A stretch of 64,000 nucleotides of DNA from Tetranychus cinnabarinus (Eukaryota; Arthropoda; Arachnida; Trombidiformes; Tetranychidae): contig WHVY01000001.1 of the NCBI GenBank assembly GCA_022266195.1, positions 9,672,001 to 9,736,000 of the forward strand, in the 5' to 3' direction. Made by a program: the position numbers and the translations under genes. The notes beneath the pieces were generated by a model. That model had not been told where the DNA came from. It was given only the letters and a program-made list of their open reading frames with translations, and did not search any database. Of this stretch, positions 1 through 12,278 are shown piece by piece. Numbering within the stretch: position 1 is the first letter of the stretch; each line of letters begins with the position of its first letter.

Positions 1-3000
1 TATCCAAAATCATCGATGATTTACCTAATTAATGATGATTATATTGTTAAATGAAGATACAAAGAGTCAGTTTAATTATAATAATACAATGAATTATAAC
101 AATAGTAATAAATTGTTTGTTTCTCACTTTTTACTGATTTTTCAATCTGTGATTGTATTTGGTAAAAAACTGTGATAACTTAGTTTTGGATTAACTTTTG
201 GTCCAAATAAGCATAATGAAAAAAAGAGAGAGAGAAGAAGATGAGAAGACGAACAAGGGAGAATGAAGAAGATGATGAGAAGGAGCAGTTTAGTTGACGA
301 TAGATCGTTCATTTCACTTGTATTCATCCGATCATCATGAAGAGAGAGACGTTGAAGGAGGGACAAATATACTCGTTTTTTCTTCTCATCATCATTATCA
401 TCTTTATCATCATTTTCTGTATTCACCATTCTTACCTTTCTCCCACTTCTGTCTAATTCACCTGTCTTCTGAAACGATTTCACCGAGTAAACAACAATTC
501 GATTAAAGTTGAATCAATTTGATGAAAACTCTTCAGAACATTTAACCTCAGCTTTGGATCAACATTGCTCCAGAGATGAAGAGAACAGTATTTAGGTCTA
601 AAAACCAGATTTTAACCAGAAATTATTTTCGCTATTTCTTATTGAATCATTTTAAAATGATTAATTGTATTTTATTTGATTTAATTATTTCTTTTAGGTT
701 AAGTCTTGTCTATTGATAAATCTTTGGGTTAACCTTTAAATTGGAAAAACCTTTTTCTGGTTTTCGTTATTTACCTTTTTTTTGACTTTCATTTCAAACT
801 GATTTTGATACAATTGAATAGTGTTAATTGGTACTAACCTGGAATAATTAGTTGACTGTGTATCGATATGTTGGTGATGTTAATTGTTTAAGGTAGTTGT
901 TGGTAGGCTAAAAATTGTCGATTAAAGTGATTCACCGTTTTACAATTGAAATTCACTCTTCCAGTTAAATCCTGTAACCAACAATCATCTTCACTAGGGT
1001 TAACTGAATAACTGTTTTTTCACTCTTTTTTTGTGCTCCTCTCACAATTAGCTTACCTTTACGTGGATCAAGATGCTTATGATGATGAACGTTGATCAAA
1101 TTGACTTTTAAATCATGCAATCAATCTTGATTTTAACGTCTTTTTTTCTCCTTTTTTCACTTAAATGCCTAACCAACTAATGTTAATGATAGTTTTAATT
1201 TAATTATACTAAATATTTAAATTTTGAAATCATTATTGAACATTACTTATGATCAATCGGCAATTAAAAAAAGCAGGGAAAACTTTAAATAAGCCAATTT
1301 ATTGAGAATTTATAATTGAACTGATTATCCAAATTTATTATTTCTTTATTTATTTCTTTTCCTGATTTCATAACCAACTTTTTCTCCCATTTATTTAACA
1401 ATTTATTTATTATTTATACAATGTATTGTTATTTAATTAACTCATTTTATCCACTATATTTGATCTACTTTGATTATAATAATTTTTGCTTAATTAACCA
1501 ACAATTCAGTAAACACAATTTTTGATCTTGTGTTTGTTATTTTTATTTTGATTTTGATTTTGTTACGAGGCACGAAACTCCCAGATTTTAACGCCATCTG
1601 TGGTATGTAATTGTCATTTCTAGTCATTTGGGTTGTAACCAATGGTTACCTCGCCGCAAACATATGATTTTTGGTAAACCCAATTTTGTTCATACAGTTC
1701 ATGTAAGTTGGGAATATTCAATGGTTATTATTTTAAAGCCATCATGGTTAACTTCATATTTACTTGTTTCTCGATATTCCTATGTTTTATCTGCTCTATT
1801 AGCTATCTAACAGTTGAATCTGTGGTTATTTCAATTTCAAAGAGGTGACTTTTACCAATTAGACTTTCAGAAAAATTGGTTTCACTTTTTCTTCACTTTA
1901 TTAATTGTTGTCTGTCATTTCAATTGTTGAATTTTTGCTAATGTTAACCTTGTAATTTAATCTAAAAGTGGACCTTGACCCTTAAATTTGTTTGTTTGAC
2001 TACTGTTCTATTTACTGTATTGTGTCTTATCTGGTATAACCATATGTTTAAAGCCTTGAATTGAGTATCGATAAACAATAATATTTGTAAAGATTTTATT
2101 TTTATGCTCAAAAGAAATGGGTTTATCTTGTCTGGAATTGGCCTAACTTGATCCAATCTAGATGAACATTTCAACCTCTTCGATAGCTTCACCTTTCTTA
2201 AAATTAAGAAATGCAAGCTTCAAATTTACCCTTACAGCTTTACATCCAATCACCATTATTGACTGTTCAATAATTGGGATAGTGTTTCAAGCCCTTTCAT
2301 TATTAAACTGTTTCTTAAATTTTTTATGATATACATATGAATTTAGTTAGTGAAATATTTACTTATTTCGACTAAACATATCATTAGAAGTGTAAAGAGA
2401 GGAATTAAAGGTTTTGTTTAACCATTTCCTCAAGAAAAATCAAGTTAAATTGAGGCCAAATCATTAATGCGTGTTGAGAGAGATCAATTGCATAGAGAAA
2501 ATAAAACAAATGAGGAAGAAATTTTATAATAAAAGAAAAATTATTGTCACTTGTAACACTCAATTGTTTACTCCTTATAATTATAATCATATTCCTAATA
2601 ACAATAATGGTGATGATAATAATAATAACAAACACAACATGAAAAAATCATACACAATATAATAATGAGTCTAAAGGGAGTTGAAATAGCAAAAGGTGAA
2701 TACATTTGTTGGTTAAAAGATGATGAGGTAAAATTGTGTTGTTAACACTTTACTTTAACAAGACTTCAACTGATTATACAGACAATTTGCTTAAATTAAA
2801 CTAATTTTATCAATTAGTAATCTTTTAGTTATCATTATTATTAATATACATAATTTTACATCTTCAATGGTTAATGTTGTAAAAGCTGTTAACGACCAAC
2901 TCTGTTGATGTTAATGTTGATGATGTTAACTGTAATAGTGGTTCTTGTAAATCAGAAAATAATTTATTCTAATTATTTCCTTGATTTTCGTTCCAATTTC

Positions 3001-4895
3001 AATCAATTTAACTTGTCATTATTGTATTCACTGTTTTCAATGTAAATCAAAAATATTAACAGCAAAAGGCAAAATAATAGAAACAACAAAAACAAAGCGT
3101 TTCAATTGCTATTGTCATGTTAACAACATAATCATGATAATTATAATGAGATTAATCACTTTATTTTATATTTATACAATTCAAGGTCATTAACGGACAG
3201 TTTGATGAATTAAATTGCAATCAAATGAGACAGACAAGTTGATAAAGATTAACATTTGACATCAATCGAAAGTCAAACAATTGTTATTATTGGACTTGAT
3301 CGTGCCTTTCATTTGTAAACCTTTTACCTCCAATATTTCAAAGTTTAATGTAAAAATTCATTGGAAATTTAGGTGAAAATTGAAACTTCAGCAATTGATC
3401 AGCAATTGATTTCACCAAAACTGATTGAGTGAAATTGTTGAGCAATTTATATTAATTTGAATCACTTTCACTGTTTATTGCTCCTTTATTTGATCAACTT
3501 GAATAACTTCTGAAAACATTAAAAGTTGATTTTTACCTTTTTTTTAATGATAATCAAAACTGTTACGAATGTAAACATTTATCGGAACAAGGTCAATACA
3601 AGAAGAAAGTCAATTAACCTTTTCTCTTTAAGATAACCCGGAAGAAGAAGATGAAGATGAAGATGATGGTTAACATCATCACCGTTCTCATCGAGTTGAA
3701 CCGTTGATCCTTTTCATGTTCATCTTGTTATGTTTTTACCTTTATTTTGTGATTCCATACGATTAATGTGAATTAGTTGTTATTAAGGATGCAATTTAAA
3801 TTAATTAGAAGATTGATTTGAAACGAAATTCTCAATTTTTTTCTTCTTCTTCTTTCTTGTTTCGTTTCTGGTTACACAAAATTGAATGGAGTTAACCAAC
3901 TTAACCAACTAAATAATAAAACAAAAAGCAAAGTCAGAATCAAGTTAACCTTTCTCTGATATGCTGGTCAGACCAGGTCAGGTCAATCATGTCAATTGGA
4001 TTAAATTTGATTTAAAATTGTAATCACAGATAATCATTAACATTTGCTATTAATTTTCCCCTTTCAGAGTCGCTTTGAAGCTCTACTTTTTTTTTGGTTT
4101 TCATCTTGTCCAATTTTGTCGCTTTTCCCAATCAACATTCACACCATTATTACCATTATTGTAATAAATTAAGTGTCTCTCTTTAATTAACAATTAAACT
4201 GTAATCAGCAACTTGTTAAATGTAATTTAGTTTGGCTAAATTGGTTAACATTAGCGACTGATTAACAATAAAGGATAAATCAATTTTTTTCCAGCAAAAA
4301 AAACATGTTTCAGTTTTGTAAAGGCAATATCGGAACAGAAACATTAATTATTTTTCAATTTAACAATTGTTTTTGATAATTAATCAGCATTTGTTAATAA
4401 TTTAAATTGATCACTCATATTTAAATGATTCTACATTGATTGTGGCTTATTTATTGCTATCATTTGATTTCAATAAATGTCAATCTTTATCAATCCTTCA
4501 TTTGTAATATTTGTTTCAAAGTTCATTCCTGAGTTGTGATTATTAAAAATAATTACAGTTTGAGTTCATTTGTTTTACATTTATTACATTTAATTGCACT
4601 CGTTTATTGATTTGTCACATTAATAAATAATCATTTATTGATCGTTTCAATGGATTTCACTCTTCGTATATTAATCATTTATCTACTAGAAGATGGCGTT
4701 GCTTCACCTTTTTTATACCTTCTTTTGTTTGCTATTTTTGCGTTATGTTAGGTTATAAATGGAATCGCTTCAAGTGTTACTATGACAAGTTGTGAAGTGG
4801 TTGATTATAACTTAAATTGATTTAGTGGTTAGATTCATTTTTAAATTAATCAAACTATTTTTCTGTGCTTTTACACGCGTTAATACACTTCCTTG
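1..4895. other. non-coding region upstream of the omega GST gene
   Basis: I find no credible gene in these 4.9 kb. The short open frames are AT-rich, low-complexity (poly-Ile/Asn, Lys-rich) and have no family signature or splice-consistent neighbours. The stretch has many simple tracts, such as GA/GAT-rich sequence near 3640-3670 and T-rich runs. Two copies of a GCCATCT/AGATGGC motif occur at 1593-1600 and 4691-4697; the second is about 200 bp before the GST start codon. It may be intergenic DNA, or part of a long intron or regulatory region of a gene lying to the left. Confidence 0.6.
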
Positions 4896-5947
4896 ATGGC
4901 TCAAGAGATATTGAAATCATATCACAGTAAAGGTAATGCGTTTTTTCAATATTTAACTTGTTCTTTTCTAGCTTATCTTATTCATTATTTATTTTTTTCT
5001 GTTTCAATGAATAATTATTTTTCTTCTAAATTTCAATTTCAATTAGATAGCAAAGTTCATCCTTCTGTGGATGAATCTGTGTTGACGATTTATGGAAGCA
5101 AGTTTTGTCCGTTTACTCAGAGATGTCTCATCACTTTGGATGTAAAGCATATACCGTAAGCTGTTGCTTTTAACTTTTGGAATTCGTTTCATGATTGCTG
5201 CTCAAGTATTCACAGTATCTGGTATTATTTCTGCTTCTAATATATTTTTCATCTATTTCATTCTTAATAGACACAATTTCGTCGGAATCGACTTAATGAA
5301 CAAACCTGATTGGTATTTACAGATTTGTCCAACTGGGAAAGTTCCTTTTTTGAAAGAAGGCGACAAAGAATTAACTGAATCTCTTGTGATTGTCAACTAT
5401 CTTGATGAACTCAAACAGCCCACAATTCATCCGGCAGATCCATATGTTAAAGCACGAGGATCTCTTATTGTTGATGAGTTATTTCCCTTGGCTCTGACTG
5501 CTATCAAAAACTTGAAAAACAAAGAGGCAACTGTAGAACAGAAAATCGATGAAATCAAGAAAGCATTAGCTAAATTGGATGAAAAATTTTCTCAAATTAA
5601 AACCAAATATCTTCAAAGTGAGTAATTTCATAGGTAACCATGAAATATAGTTATTTCACCAATGTTTGACAGCTTGCTACACCTTTTCTAGTCAATTAGG
5701 TGTCTTACTCTATGTCGCATGCATATTACCATTGCGAATGAAATTTATTAATAGAAAAATTTTCATTAATCTAGGTGATGAACAGCCTTATTATGCAGAC
5801 TACATGACTTGGACAGCTTTGGAGATGATTGTTCCAGTTCTACGCACTCTGAATTATCCATCATTCAACTCTGAGAAAGAGCTAACCGAAGCATATCCAT
5901 CATTGGCTAAATATTTACATTTAATGAGTCAAAGCCCATCAATTTAA
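4896..5947 (+). CDS. omega-class glutathione S-transferase
   Basis: Four coding exons (4896-4932, 5047-5155, 5271-5617, 5775-5947) with GT-AG introns of 114, 115 and 157 bp give 221 aa. The thioredoxin-like N-terminal domain carries CPFTQR, with Cys33 at the omega-class catalytic position. It is followed by a TGKVPFL stretch and ESLVIVNYLDE (glutathione-binding Glu-Ser). The all-helical C-terminal domain follows and is slightly short compared with the usual 230-245 aa. Omega GSTs reduce dehydroascorbate and deglutathionylate proteins in the cytosol; in mites the class is linked to detoxification (family knowledge). The start is the first ATG in frame. An AATAAA lies at 6064-6069, about 117 nt after the stop. 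A GCCATCT-type motif sits about 200 bp upstream. Confidence 0.9.
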
Positions 5948-6626
5948 CGTATCTGCCTGTCACCAGAAGTACTTGCTGATTATTATTCAATCCTTTGATC
6001 ACATAAAACGTTAAAGCCTAGAGAGAATGTTTTCCATGATTAAAGAACTCAACTCGAGATTTGAATAAAGCTTAGTCACATAGGTTAACAGTCCATGGAA
6101 AAGGATTCAATCAGACCCGGAAGAGAAGCCAGCTCCAAGTGCCAATGATAGGGCAATCAGCTTAAGGTTAATAACAAGTAATGCAGATATCATTCACGAG
6201 ATTTCATTCCCCTTATTTTATCACCTTATTGATTGTGCAATTCAGATCCTAACTATAAAAACAATATTTTATTCATCAAAATCTATTTCGTCTATAATTA
6301 ACATCAATCGATTTTTTAGCTCGAAATAGGCTCAATATCAATCTTCAAGAGGATTGCTCTGCAACATCGCAACAACTCACAGGATAATTAGACAACCTGT
6401 AAAAATATTGAATTTATATAATTACACGTCAATAGAAGTATTCAACCGAATAAGTAAAAGGTGAAAATAAAACATTCTGCATCAATTTCTTCAATCCCAG
6501 AGCTTTGTTTCAATTTACCCGACAAGAGTATTAAATTAAGAATATACAGTTCGCTTATTCGAATGATTGATGAAATAATATGACAGTAGAGGAAAATCAA
6601 ACATTAACAATTGTTTTGAAATAAAT
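5948..6626. other. GST 3' UTR and intergenic spacer
   Basis: This is the convergent spacer between the omega GST (+) and the PLAT membrane protein gene (-). It holds the GST polyadenylation signal at 6064-6069 and no other recognisable element. Confidence 0.6.
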
Positions 6627-8213
6627 CTATCGAGGTGGATTAGATTTATTTTCGAGCTGCTTGTTAATAGCATAAAATTTATCTTCTTCGGTTTCTTTTA
6701 TTTTACTTGTTCCTCTAAGAACACTCTGAATGCGATTAAGCAGGCGATTGCGAACACTTTTGTCATTTTTCTCGCGTGCACCTAAATCCAGACCTTCTTC
6801 AATACTAGCTTTTTGGCGAATTATCGTTTGCATTCCGGCCTCATCAATGTTCTCTTCCATTTTATTATCAGTTTTGAGACTTTCTTCCTTTTTATCCGCT
6901 TTCAGCTCTTTACGAAAACTTTTTGATCGAGTATTTGTTGAAACACCAATTCGAGTTCTTTGTTCAGGTGGTTTGTTTTCGTCGACCATGTTACTAATTA
7001 GCGATTTTGATTTCAATTTCCCCATGGATCGAGAAAATTTCACTTTTATAAGCAATCTAACAGCAATTGCAGGTATCATGACAGCAGCGAGTAAAACGTC
7101 CGATATGACAGCAGCTAAAGACCAATAACTCAAGGCTCGACTAGAATATCTAGATTGTATTACTGACGATGTAAAACCAACAATCATAGCAATGAGGAAA
7201 ATTGAAGTCAAGAAAATGATTCGCACAACTGCCCATGGACCCATAGATCGATATCGTGAGTAGCAAGTTTTAATAATGTAGCGATAGAAGATAACAATAC
7301 AAATTGTAATAGAAAAGGCTGTCAAGAATCCAAAAGCACCATTGGTAGCTGCTTGATACAGATCAGTTATTCGAAGATATGTGGGCTTGAACATAACCGT
7401 GAATAGACCAACATTGGCATAAAAGAAGAAGAAAATGAGATATTCAGGAAAGGAGATGAATGGTGAATAGCCTCCAATGTATACATCTGAATCTTTAAAT
7501 GCTGAACCAGGGGAACGAGCTTTGAATACTTGATCAAACTCTTCAGCATCTGGAGGCAACACAAAAATGCGTTTCAACACTGGAATCACGGTAACTGTGT
7601 TTTCTCGGAAATTGCGGATATCAATTGAATGAATAAATATGTAACCACCGACAGGAAAGTATGAATCATGGCAAAGTCGGACACCACCAATAGCTGGCAT
7701 AGTTGTGAATCGATTCAGGACAAACTTCAAAGTTACTAGACGAGGTTTCTCGTCTAATTGTTTATTGTAAACATCGCTTTTCAGCCAGGATGGTGAAACT
7801 GATATACGAGTAATGAAACGGTTCTTCACATCCAGTATGTCCATCATAATTGCTGTGGTTTCTTTCTGGAAATTGGATGAACTTAAGCCGACACGTAAGC
7901 GAACAAGATATTTGAATTGACTAGTTGAAGGAGAGCAATCATCAAACACTTGGCGCAATTTATTTCTTTCATCGATATAATAAATACGAAATAAAACGAA
8001 AATAATGAGAAGAAAAACCCAGATACAGGCAAGAGTGATGAAAGATAAATTGTTTTGTAAAAAGGCACGATTCAAGTTTAATTCACCAGGTTCAAGGTAT
8101 TCTTGTTTTCTGCATGATACTGGTCCGCAAATGGATACGAAAAATGACGCACAAACAATAGACTTTTGCCAGAAAGATTTTGTTGTAGATAAAAATGGAT
8201 GAATATGCATCAT
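6627..8213 (-). CDS. polycystin-1-like TM-PLAT-TM membrane protein (single exon)
   Basis: An intronless 528-aa protein. Visible parts in order: an N-terminal hydrophobic signal or anchor (about 15-33); a strong transmembrane segment (56-79); a region at about 101-220 that reads like a PLAT/LH2 beta-sandwich (YLVRLRVG start, TTAIMMDILD, then GGVRLCHDSYFPVGGYIFIH where PLAT domains have an IxLxHD...W/F motif); four hydrophobic segments (about 257-276, 293-316, 329-352, 362-388); and a basic, charged tail of about 140 aa. TM, then cytoplasmic PLAT, then more TMs is the order found in polycystin-1 family proteins. The large extracellular region and GAIN/GPS cleavage module are absent, and so is the full TRP-like channel bundle. 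The PLAT call is by eye and not certain. The start ATG is doubled (Met-Met). Its start is only about 120 bp from the end of the CysRS gene on the same strand. Confidence 0.6.
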   Translation of the reverse strand: MMHIHPFLSTTKSFWQKSIVCASFFVSICGPVSCRKQEYLEPGELNLNRAFLQNNLSFITLACIWVFLLIIFVLFRIYYIDERNKLRQVFDDCSPSTSQFKYLVRLRVGLSSSNFQKETTAIMMDILDVKNRFITRISVSPSWLKSDVYNKQLDEKPRLVTLKFVLNRFTTMPAIGGVRLCHDSYFPVGGYIFIHSIDIRNFRENTVTVIPVLKRIFVLPPDAEEFDQVFKARSPGSAFKDSDVYIGGYSPFISFPEYLIFFFFYANVGLFTVMFKPTYLRITDLYQAATNGAFGFLTAFSITICIVIFYRYIIKTCYSRYRSMGPWAVVRIIFLTSIFLIAMIVGFTSSVIQSRYSSRALSYWSLAAVISDVLLAAVMIPAIAVRLLIKVKFSRSMGKLKSKSLISNMVDENKPPEQRTRIGVSTNTRSKSFRKELKADKKEESLKTDNKMEENIDEAGMQTIIRQKASIEEGLDLGAREKNDKSVRNRLLNRIQSVLRGTSKIKETEEDKFYAINKQLENKSNPPR

Positions 8214-8331
8214 CCTCTATGGATATTGAACAAGTGGAACAACGACAAAATAACGATATAAGTACCTAATTGAAATGAAAAACTAAATTTCATTTTAAAT
8301 TATTGGACAGCTAAAATCACATTTGTAAATA

Positions 8332-10348
8332 TCAATCAGGTTTGAATTTCGAATCCTTAATCACATAACCAAGTGATTCAATTTTTTCACGTACTTCATC
8401 ACTGGTTTTAAGAATCTTGGCGAAATTTTCTTTGGCTGTGTCAACTGTCAGGTCGGAAGTTTGTAAGCTCTTAAGTGAGAGATCTCGGATGTTTTTACGA
8501 TAATTGATGAGCTGTAATAGCAATAAATCCTGTTTTACGTTGTTTGGAGTATCATCAAGTGGATAGTTTAAGCCAAGTGCACACATCCATTGAAAAACAT
8601 GTTTTTTGATACAATATAAATCAATTAAAGTAGGATTATCCAAATTATCGAAATACTTGATTATATCCAGAATAGAGACCAATCCTCTGTGTAGATTCCA
8701 ATCATCAGCTGCTCCAGCTAATATTTCATGTTTGGATTCCTTGATTAAATTAAACAAGGTTCCATCATCAGGCTCACAATTTAAAAATTTGTCGTTTTGA
8801 AATCTATATAATCCAAGTGAAAGTAATTTCTCTTTGATTGAAAGTGAAAATTGTTTGAATATTCTATCTAACTCGTTGTATCTCTTGATTATTAAACTGT
8901 CGTATTCAAAGTCTGTAAAAATAAAATGGAAAACAATTATTTGAATTGGCAAAATGTTAAGAGATATTTAAACTAACCAAAGCGGTAATGATAATAGGCA
9001 CACATGATTCTCAAGATGTTGGCGTTATATTTTTCAAGAAAGTCCTTAATGAATATTACATTTCCAAGTGATTTGCTCATTTTCTGTATTAGAGAAAAAA
9101 GAGTTAAATCATGAATCAGTTATTATTAGCATTATTATATTTTTATTGTATGGCAAACCTCTTTCGATAGTCTGATGTGACTGGAATGGAACCAATGAGA
9201 AGCCCATTTGATGGCCGGTTGTTTATCAACCAAGTCAAAATAAGCCGCTGAGCAAGCAGATTCACAAAAGTGATGAGGATAGATTAGATCTTTTCCGCCA
9301 AAATGAAAGTCTAAGGAAGAACCATATATCCAACTTGCGATAACACTGCATTCAACGTGCCAACCTGTGAATAAAATGATACATGAATGATGAATAACAC
9401 GATCATTTCTAGATCCAATATTTAATCAATCTTACCAGGTCTTCCAGGAAAATTTTGACCATTTAAAGGACTTTGATAAATCCATTTTGGTTCATTTGAA
9501 GCCGATCGCCAGAGAGCAAAGTCTTTTGGTGACTTTTTCCCTTTTGATTTTGTAGTTATGAGGTCAGCTTTAACGTCAAAATCTTTGACAGCTGATGTGT
9601 CGAAATTGATATCACCGGTTTCAGTGTTGATATAAGCACATCCCTTTGACTCGAGTCGAGCGATGTAGTCAATTATTTCATCAATGTGATCGGTTATACG
9701 GACAAAAATATCTACAGGAATAATATTTAAAGCTTTCAAGTCTTCCAGAAAAGCAGCAAAATATTTATCACCGATCGCTTTATAAGATAATCCTTCCTCA
9801 CTTGATCTGGTCAGTATTTTTTCATCTATATCAGTTATTCCCATGGCAGTGACTAAATAGAAACGAAATTATTGAATCAGTAATCGTGTTATCAATGGGA
9901 AAGGAAGAGTAAGTATTTGGGAATATCTAATACCTAGATCAATATTGGAATAAACACCAAGGAATCGCCTGAATATATCAAATCGAGTGTATGCCATGGC
10001 ATGACCGATGTGACAATAATCATAAACAGTTGGACCACAAACATACGCAGTTCCAACAAGAGATTTATTAGACGATTGTTTAGAGTTGGAAGCAAAAGTA
10101 ACCGGCGAACCAGCAACTTCAACTGGTTCTTTATTTCGGGTATAATGGTTGTATAAACTCAACTGGAATCCATTTAAGTTTGGGTCGTTTGTTGTTGAAC
10201 AATTTAATTTTGAAAGACATGACAAATAATTAGAATTACAGGACAATAATTTGCAGATAAACTTTCTTTCTAATTGCCTCACCAACAAATTCATGTTGAA
10301 AAACACAAACATGTGAGAAGCTGCCAGCTGATCAGACATTACTTTCAA
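8332..10348 (-). CDS. CARS2: cysteinyl-tRNA synthetase, mitochondrial type
   Basis: Five exons in transcript order: 10348-9934, 9852-9436, 9364-9159, 9083-8978, 8912-8332. They sum to 575 codons including the stop. Class I signatures are complete: VCGPTVYDYCHIGHA (HIGH box and a zinc Cys), WHVEC (zinc Cys), GGKDLIYPHHFCE (zinc His and Glu) and KMSKSLGN (KMSKS loop). The enzyme charges tRNA-Cys with cysteine. The first in-frame ATG is at 10348. A second one at 10294 starts an Arg/Lys/Leu-rich stretch without acidic residues (MNLLVRQLERKF), a good mitochondrial presequence and perhaps the true start. The single compact enzyme lacks the large insertions of animal cytosolic CARS1, which supports the organellar form. 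Confidence 0.9.
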
Positions 10349-10817
10349 CCATCTTCAACGGACCTAAATTATTTTGGGTTCTTTTTGTATCATCAACATT
10401 ATTTCATATTAACTTACAAACTAGTTAATGTACATCTCAAACTAGAACAAATCAACAAATAAGTTGTATTTCGATTTACGGTGTCAATTTAATCAGCGAG
10501 TTGAATAGTTAAACATCTGGTGTGAATTAAAAATCGAAAAATAATCCAAGTAATTTTGTTTGAATACCTTCGATAATGCATAATTATTTTAAGAATATAA
10601 AATATTTTATTTTTTGTTTTTATCATTAAATATTTAAGTTTTGATAATCCAAGCGATGGAAATGCAAAAACATGAAACATGTTATTTTTCAAATTTGGTG
10701 GACAAAACAAGTAACCACAGTTACTGGTTAAACTGAAGCAAATTCAAATTTCAGTGTCTGTTAATCTTTTCAAAGGTGTAGATGATGTTTGATTTGTGTC
10801 CGTTCGCTCAAGCTAGT
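10349..10817. repeat. ENaC 3' flank, duplicated at 22932-23356
   Basis: This spacer holds no gene of its own. Blocks 10345-10408 and 10562-10808 have clear matches at about 22935-23001 and 22999-23356, with a roughly 150-bp piece missing and about 80 bp extra in the second copy. A TTTATT at 10606-10611 (AATAAA on the minus strand) is a plausible polyadenylation signal for the ENaC gene, about 207 nt past its stop. A 73-aa minus-strand open frame (10489-10710) here is AT-rich and unconvincing. Confidence 0.65.
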
Positions 10818-12278
10818 TTAATAATAAACAGTTGGTAGTTCATTAGAAATATCTTTGGTTTTGGTCACTCTCGGTCTCGTGGTTTGGACAACAAAAACTT
10901 CCATTGGTTTTGAACTGGCTACCTTAGGTTTAGACAATTTAATCGGCAAATTATTTTTCTGACTTTTTGACTCTTTTTTGCGCTTAAATAGATTACAGTA
11001 AAAATTTAAAAACCTTTCTGAAAGTGAAACTAAAGATAAACCAAACCAGAAATTTAAACTGCTAGCAAAGTAAATCAACAAATCGAGTAAAGTGTATTCA
11101 GGGAAATATCGATTGATTTCAAATGGACTTGTCGGAGCTCTAACTAAAACCTCATAAATGCCATCTGATCGAAGGATCTTGCGGAAAGCAACTGGGTAAA
11201 GTATTTCTTGATGGCAATCAGGTTTATCTGCTTGCCTAGCACAATATTCACGGCAAAATTTGTAAAATTGTCTCTTTTTTTCTCTTTCAGTTTCATTCGG
11301 ATTTAAATATTCGTGATAAAATTGATGAAAATCACTCATGTGATCACTTGTATCATTAAAATTCTGTACAGTCCCGTAAAAAACTGCCCCAGTGGCTTGT
11401 GAAGAGGCATTGTTTAAACATGCATTTAAATAATAATCTCTTGACAAATAACCAATCAACGAGTAGTTAAAACATGATATTTCATAATCGTCTTGGATTA
11501 GTAAGTTGATTATTTTGGAGTAAGTGATTATATGAGTTGCTGGACTTTCACTGAAACCGATCCGAAATGCTGACTGTTTTTTACCCTGAGTTAAATGACT
11601 ATGCGAAGTGAAAAGTACGTTAACTGTAGATGCCATAATGGATACATTCGGATTCAATCGGATCTTTAACATTACTCCATTGTAAGGCCGCTGAAAAATA
11701 TGTTCCCGTTTATATTCAAGCGGCTGCTTTGTTTCATTCAAACATCTTATTGTCAAACAAAATGATGGTTGGTGAATGTAATGAGTTATTTCACAAGAAG
11801 AATCAGCATTTACCAATTGAGGGCCTATACTTATACCATTAGGACGGTGAGTGGGTGCCAATTTAACCAACGGATCAGCATGTTCAATATCCTTTAACAG
11901 TCCGTTCAGTTCTTTGGTTGTTAAATTGCCTAGAAGGGAATAAATTTCTGTGTAAACATCATTATGACTTGAATAATCTTCGAAGAATGGCCTATTTCTC
12001 AGAATAGAACTGAAGTTTCCAAATTGCTGATCAGCTTTGGTCAAATTGATAAGATCCAGGAATGGAAAACACAAAGACACTTCGGGTAAAATGAATTTAT
12101 CTGGATACCTTAAGTTCACTTTGTTTGTGATTTCACCGTACAAATAATCAATCGTAATTGAATAAATTTGTACAGCACTTAGAGTTGTTATTAAGAGATG
12201 AATAAGTAAACGTATGCGCTTACGAAGAGCTGGAGGTGATGAAAGTGGTGAAGGTGTAACTTTGTTCAAATCGTCCAT
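10818..12278 (-). CDS. ENaC/degenerin-family sodium channel subunit
   Basis: A single-exon 486-aa protein with the two-TM degenerin architecture: short cytoplasmic N terminus, TM1 at about 22-44, a large Cys-containing extracellular loop with several N-glycosylation sequons, TM2 at about 400-424, and a basic cytoplasmic tail of about 55 aa. TM2 contains GLS (413-415), matching the family G-x-S selectivity filter. Family members are trimeric cation channels (pickpocket/DEG/ENaC) used in chemo- and mechanosensation; spider mites have a large expansion of them (established). The ATG at 12278 is the first in-frame Met after an in-frame stop further upstream. The roughly 40 codons before it stay open and are conserved in the second copy, so a longer N terminus made through an upstream exon is possible. 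Confidence 0.85.
   Translation of the reverse strand: MDDLNKVTPSPLSSPPALRKRIRLLIHLLITTLSAVQIYSITIDYLYGEITNKVNLRYPDKFILPEVSLCFPFLDLINLTKADQQFGNFSSILRNRPFFEDYSSHNDVYTEIYSLLGNLTTKELNGLLKDIEHADPLVKLAPTHRPNGISIGPQLVNADSSCEITHYIHQPSFCLTIRCLNETKQPLEYKREHIFQRPYNGVMLKIRLNPNVSIMASTVNVLFTSHSHLTQGKKQSAFRIGFSESPATHIITYSKIINLLIQDDYEISCFNYSLIGYLSRDYYLNACLNNASSQATGAVFYGTVQNFNDTSDHMSDFHQFYHEYLNPNETEREKKRQFYKFCREYCARQADKPDCHQEILYPVAFRKILRSDGIYEVLVRAPTSPFEINRYFPEYTLLDLLIYFASSLNFWFGLSLVSLSERFLNFYCNLFKRKKESKSQKNNLPIKLSKPKVASSKPMEVFVVQTTRPRVTKTKDISNELPTVYY

Noticed and set aside
142..483. 113-codon minus-strand open frame near the left end
   Set aside because: Asp/Lys- and Leu/Ser/Phe-rich translation reflects GA/CT tracts; no domain, no splice context.
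8332..10348. Bacterial horizontal transfer of the cysteinyl-tRNA synthetase
   Set aside because: It has four spliceosomal introns, a mitochondrial presequence and local base composition, as expected for an ordinary nuclear mitochondrial enzyme.
10489..10710. 73-codon minus-strand frame in the ENaC 3' flank
   Set aside because: Part of duplicated non-coding flank; the second copy at 22999-23180 has indels that break the frame.
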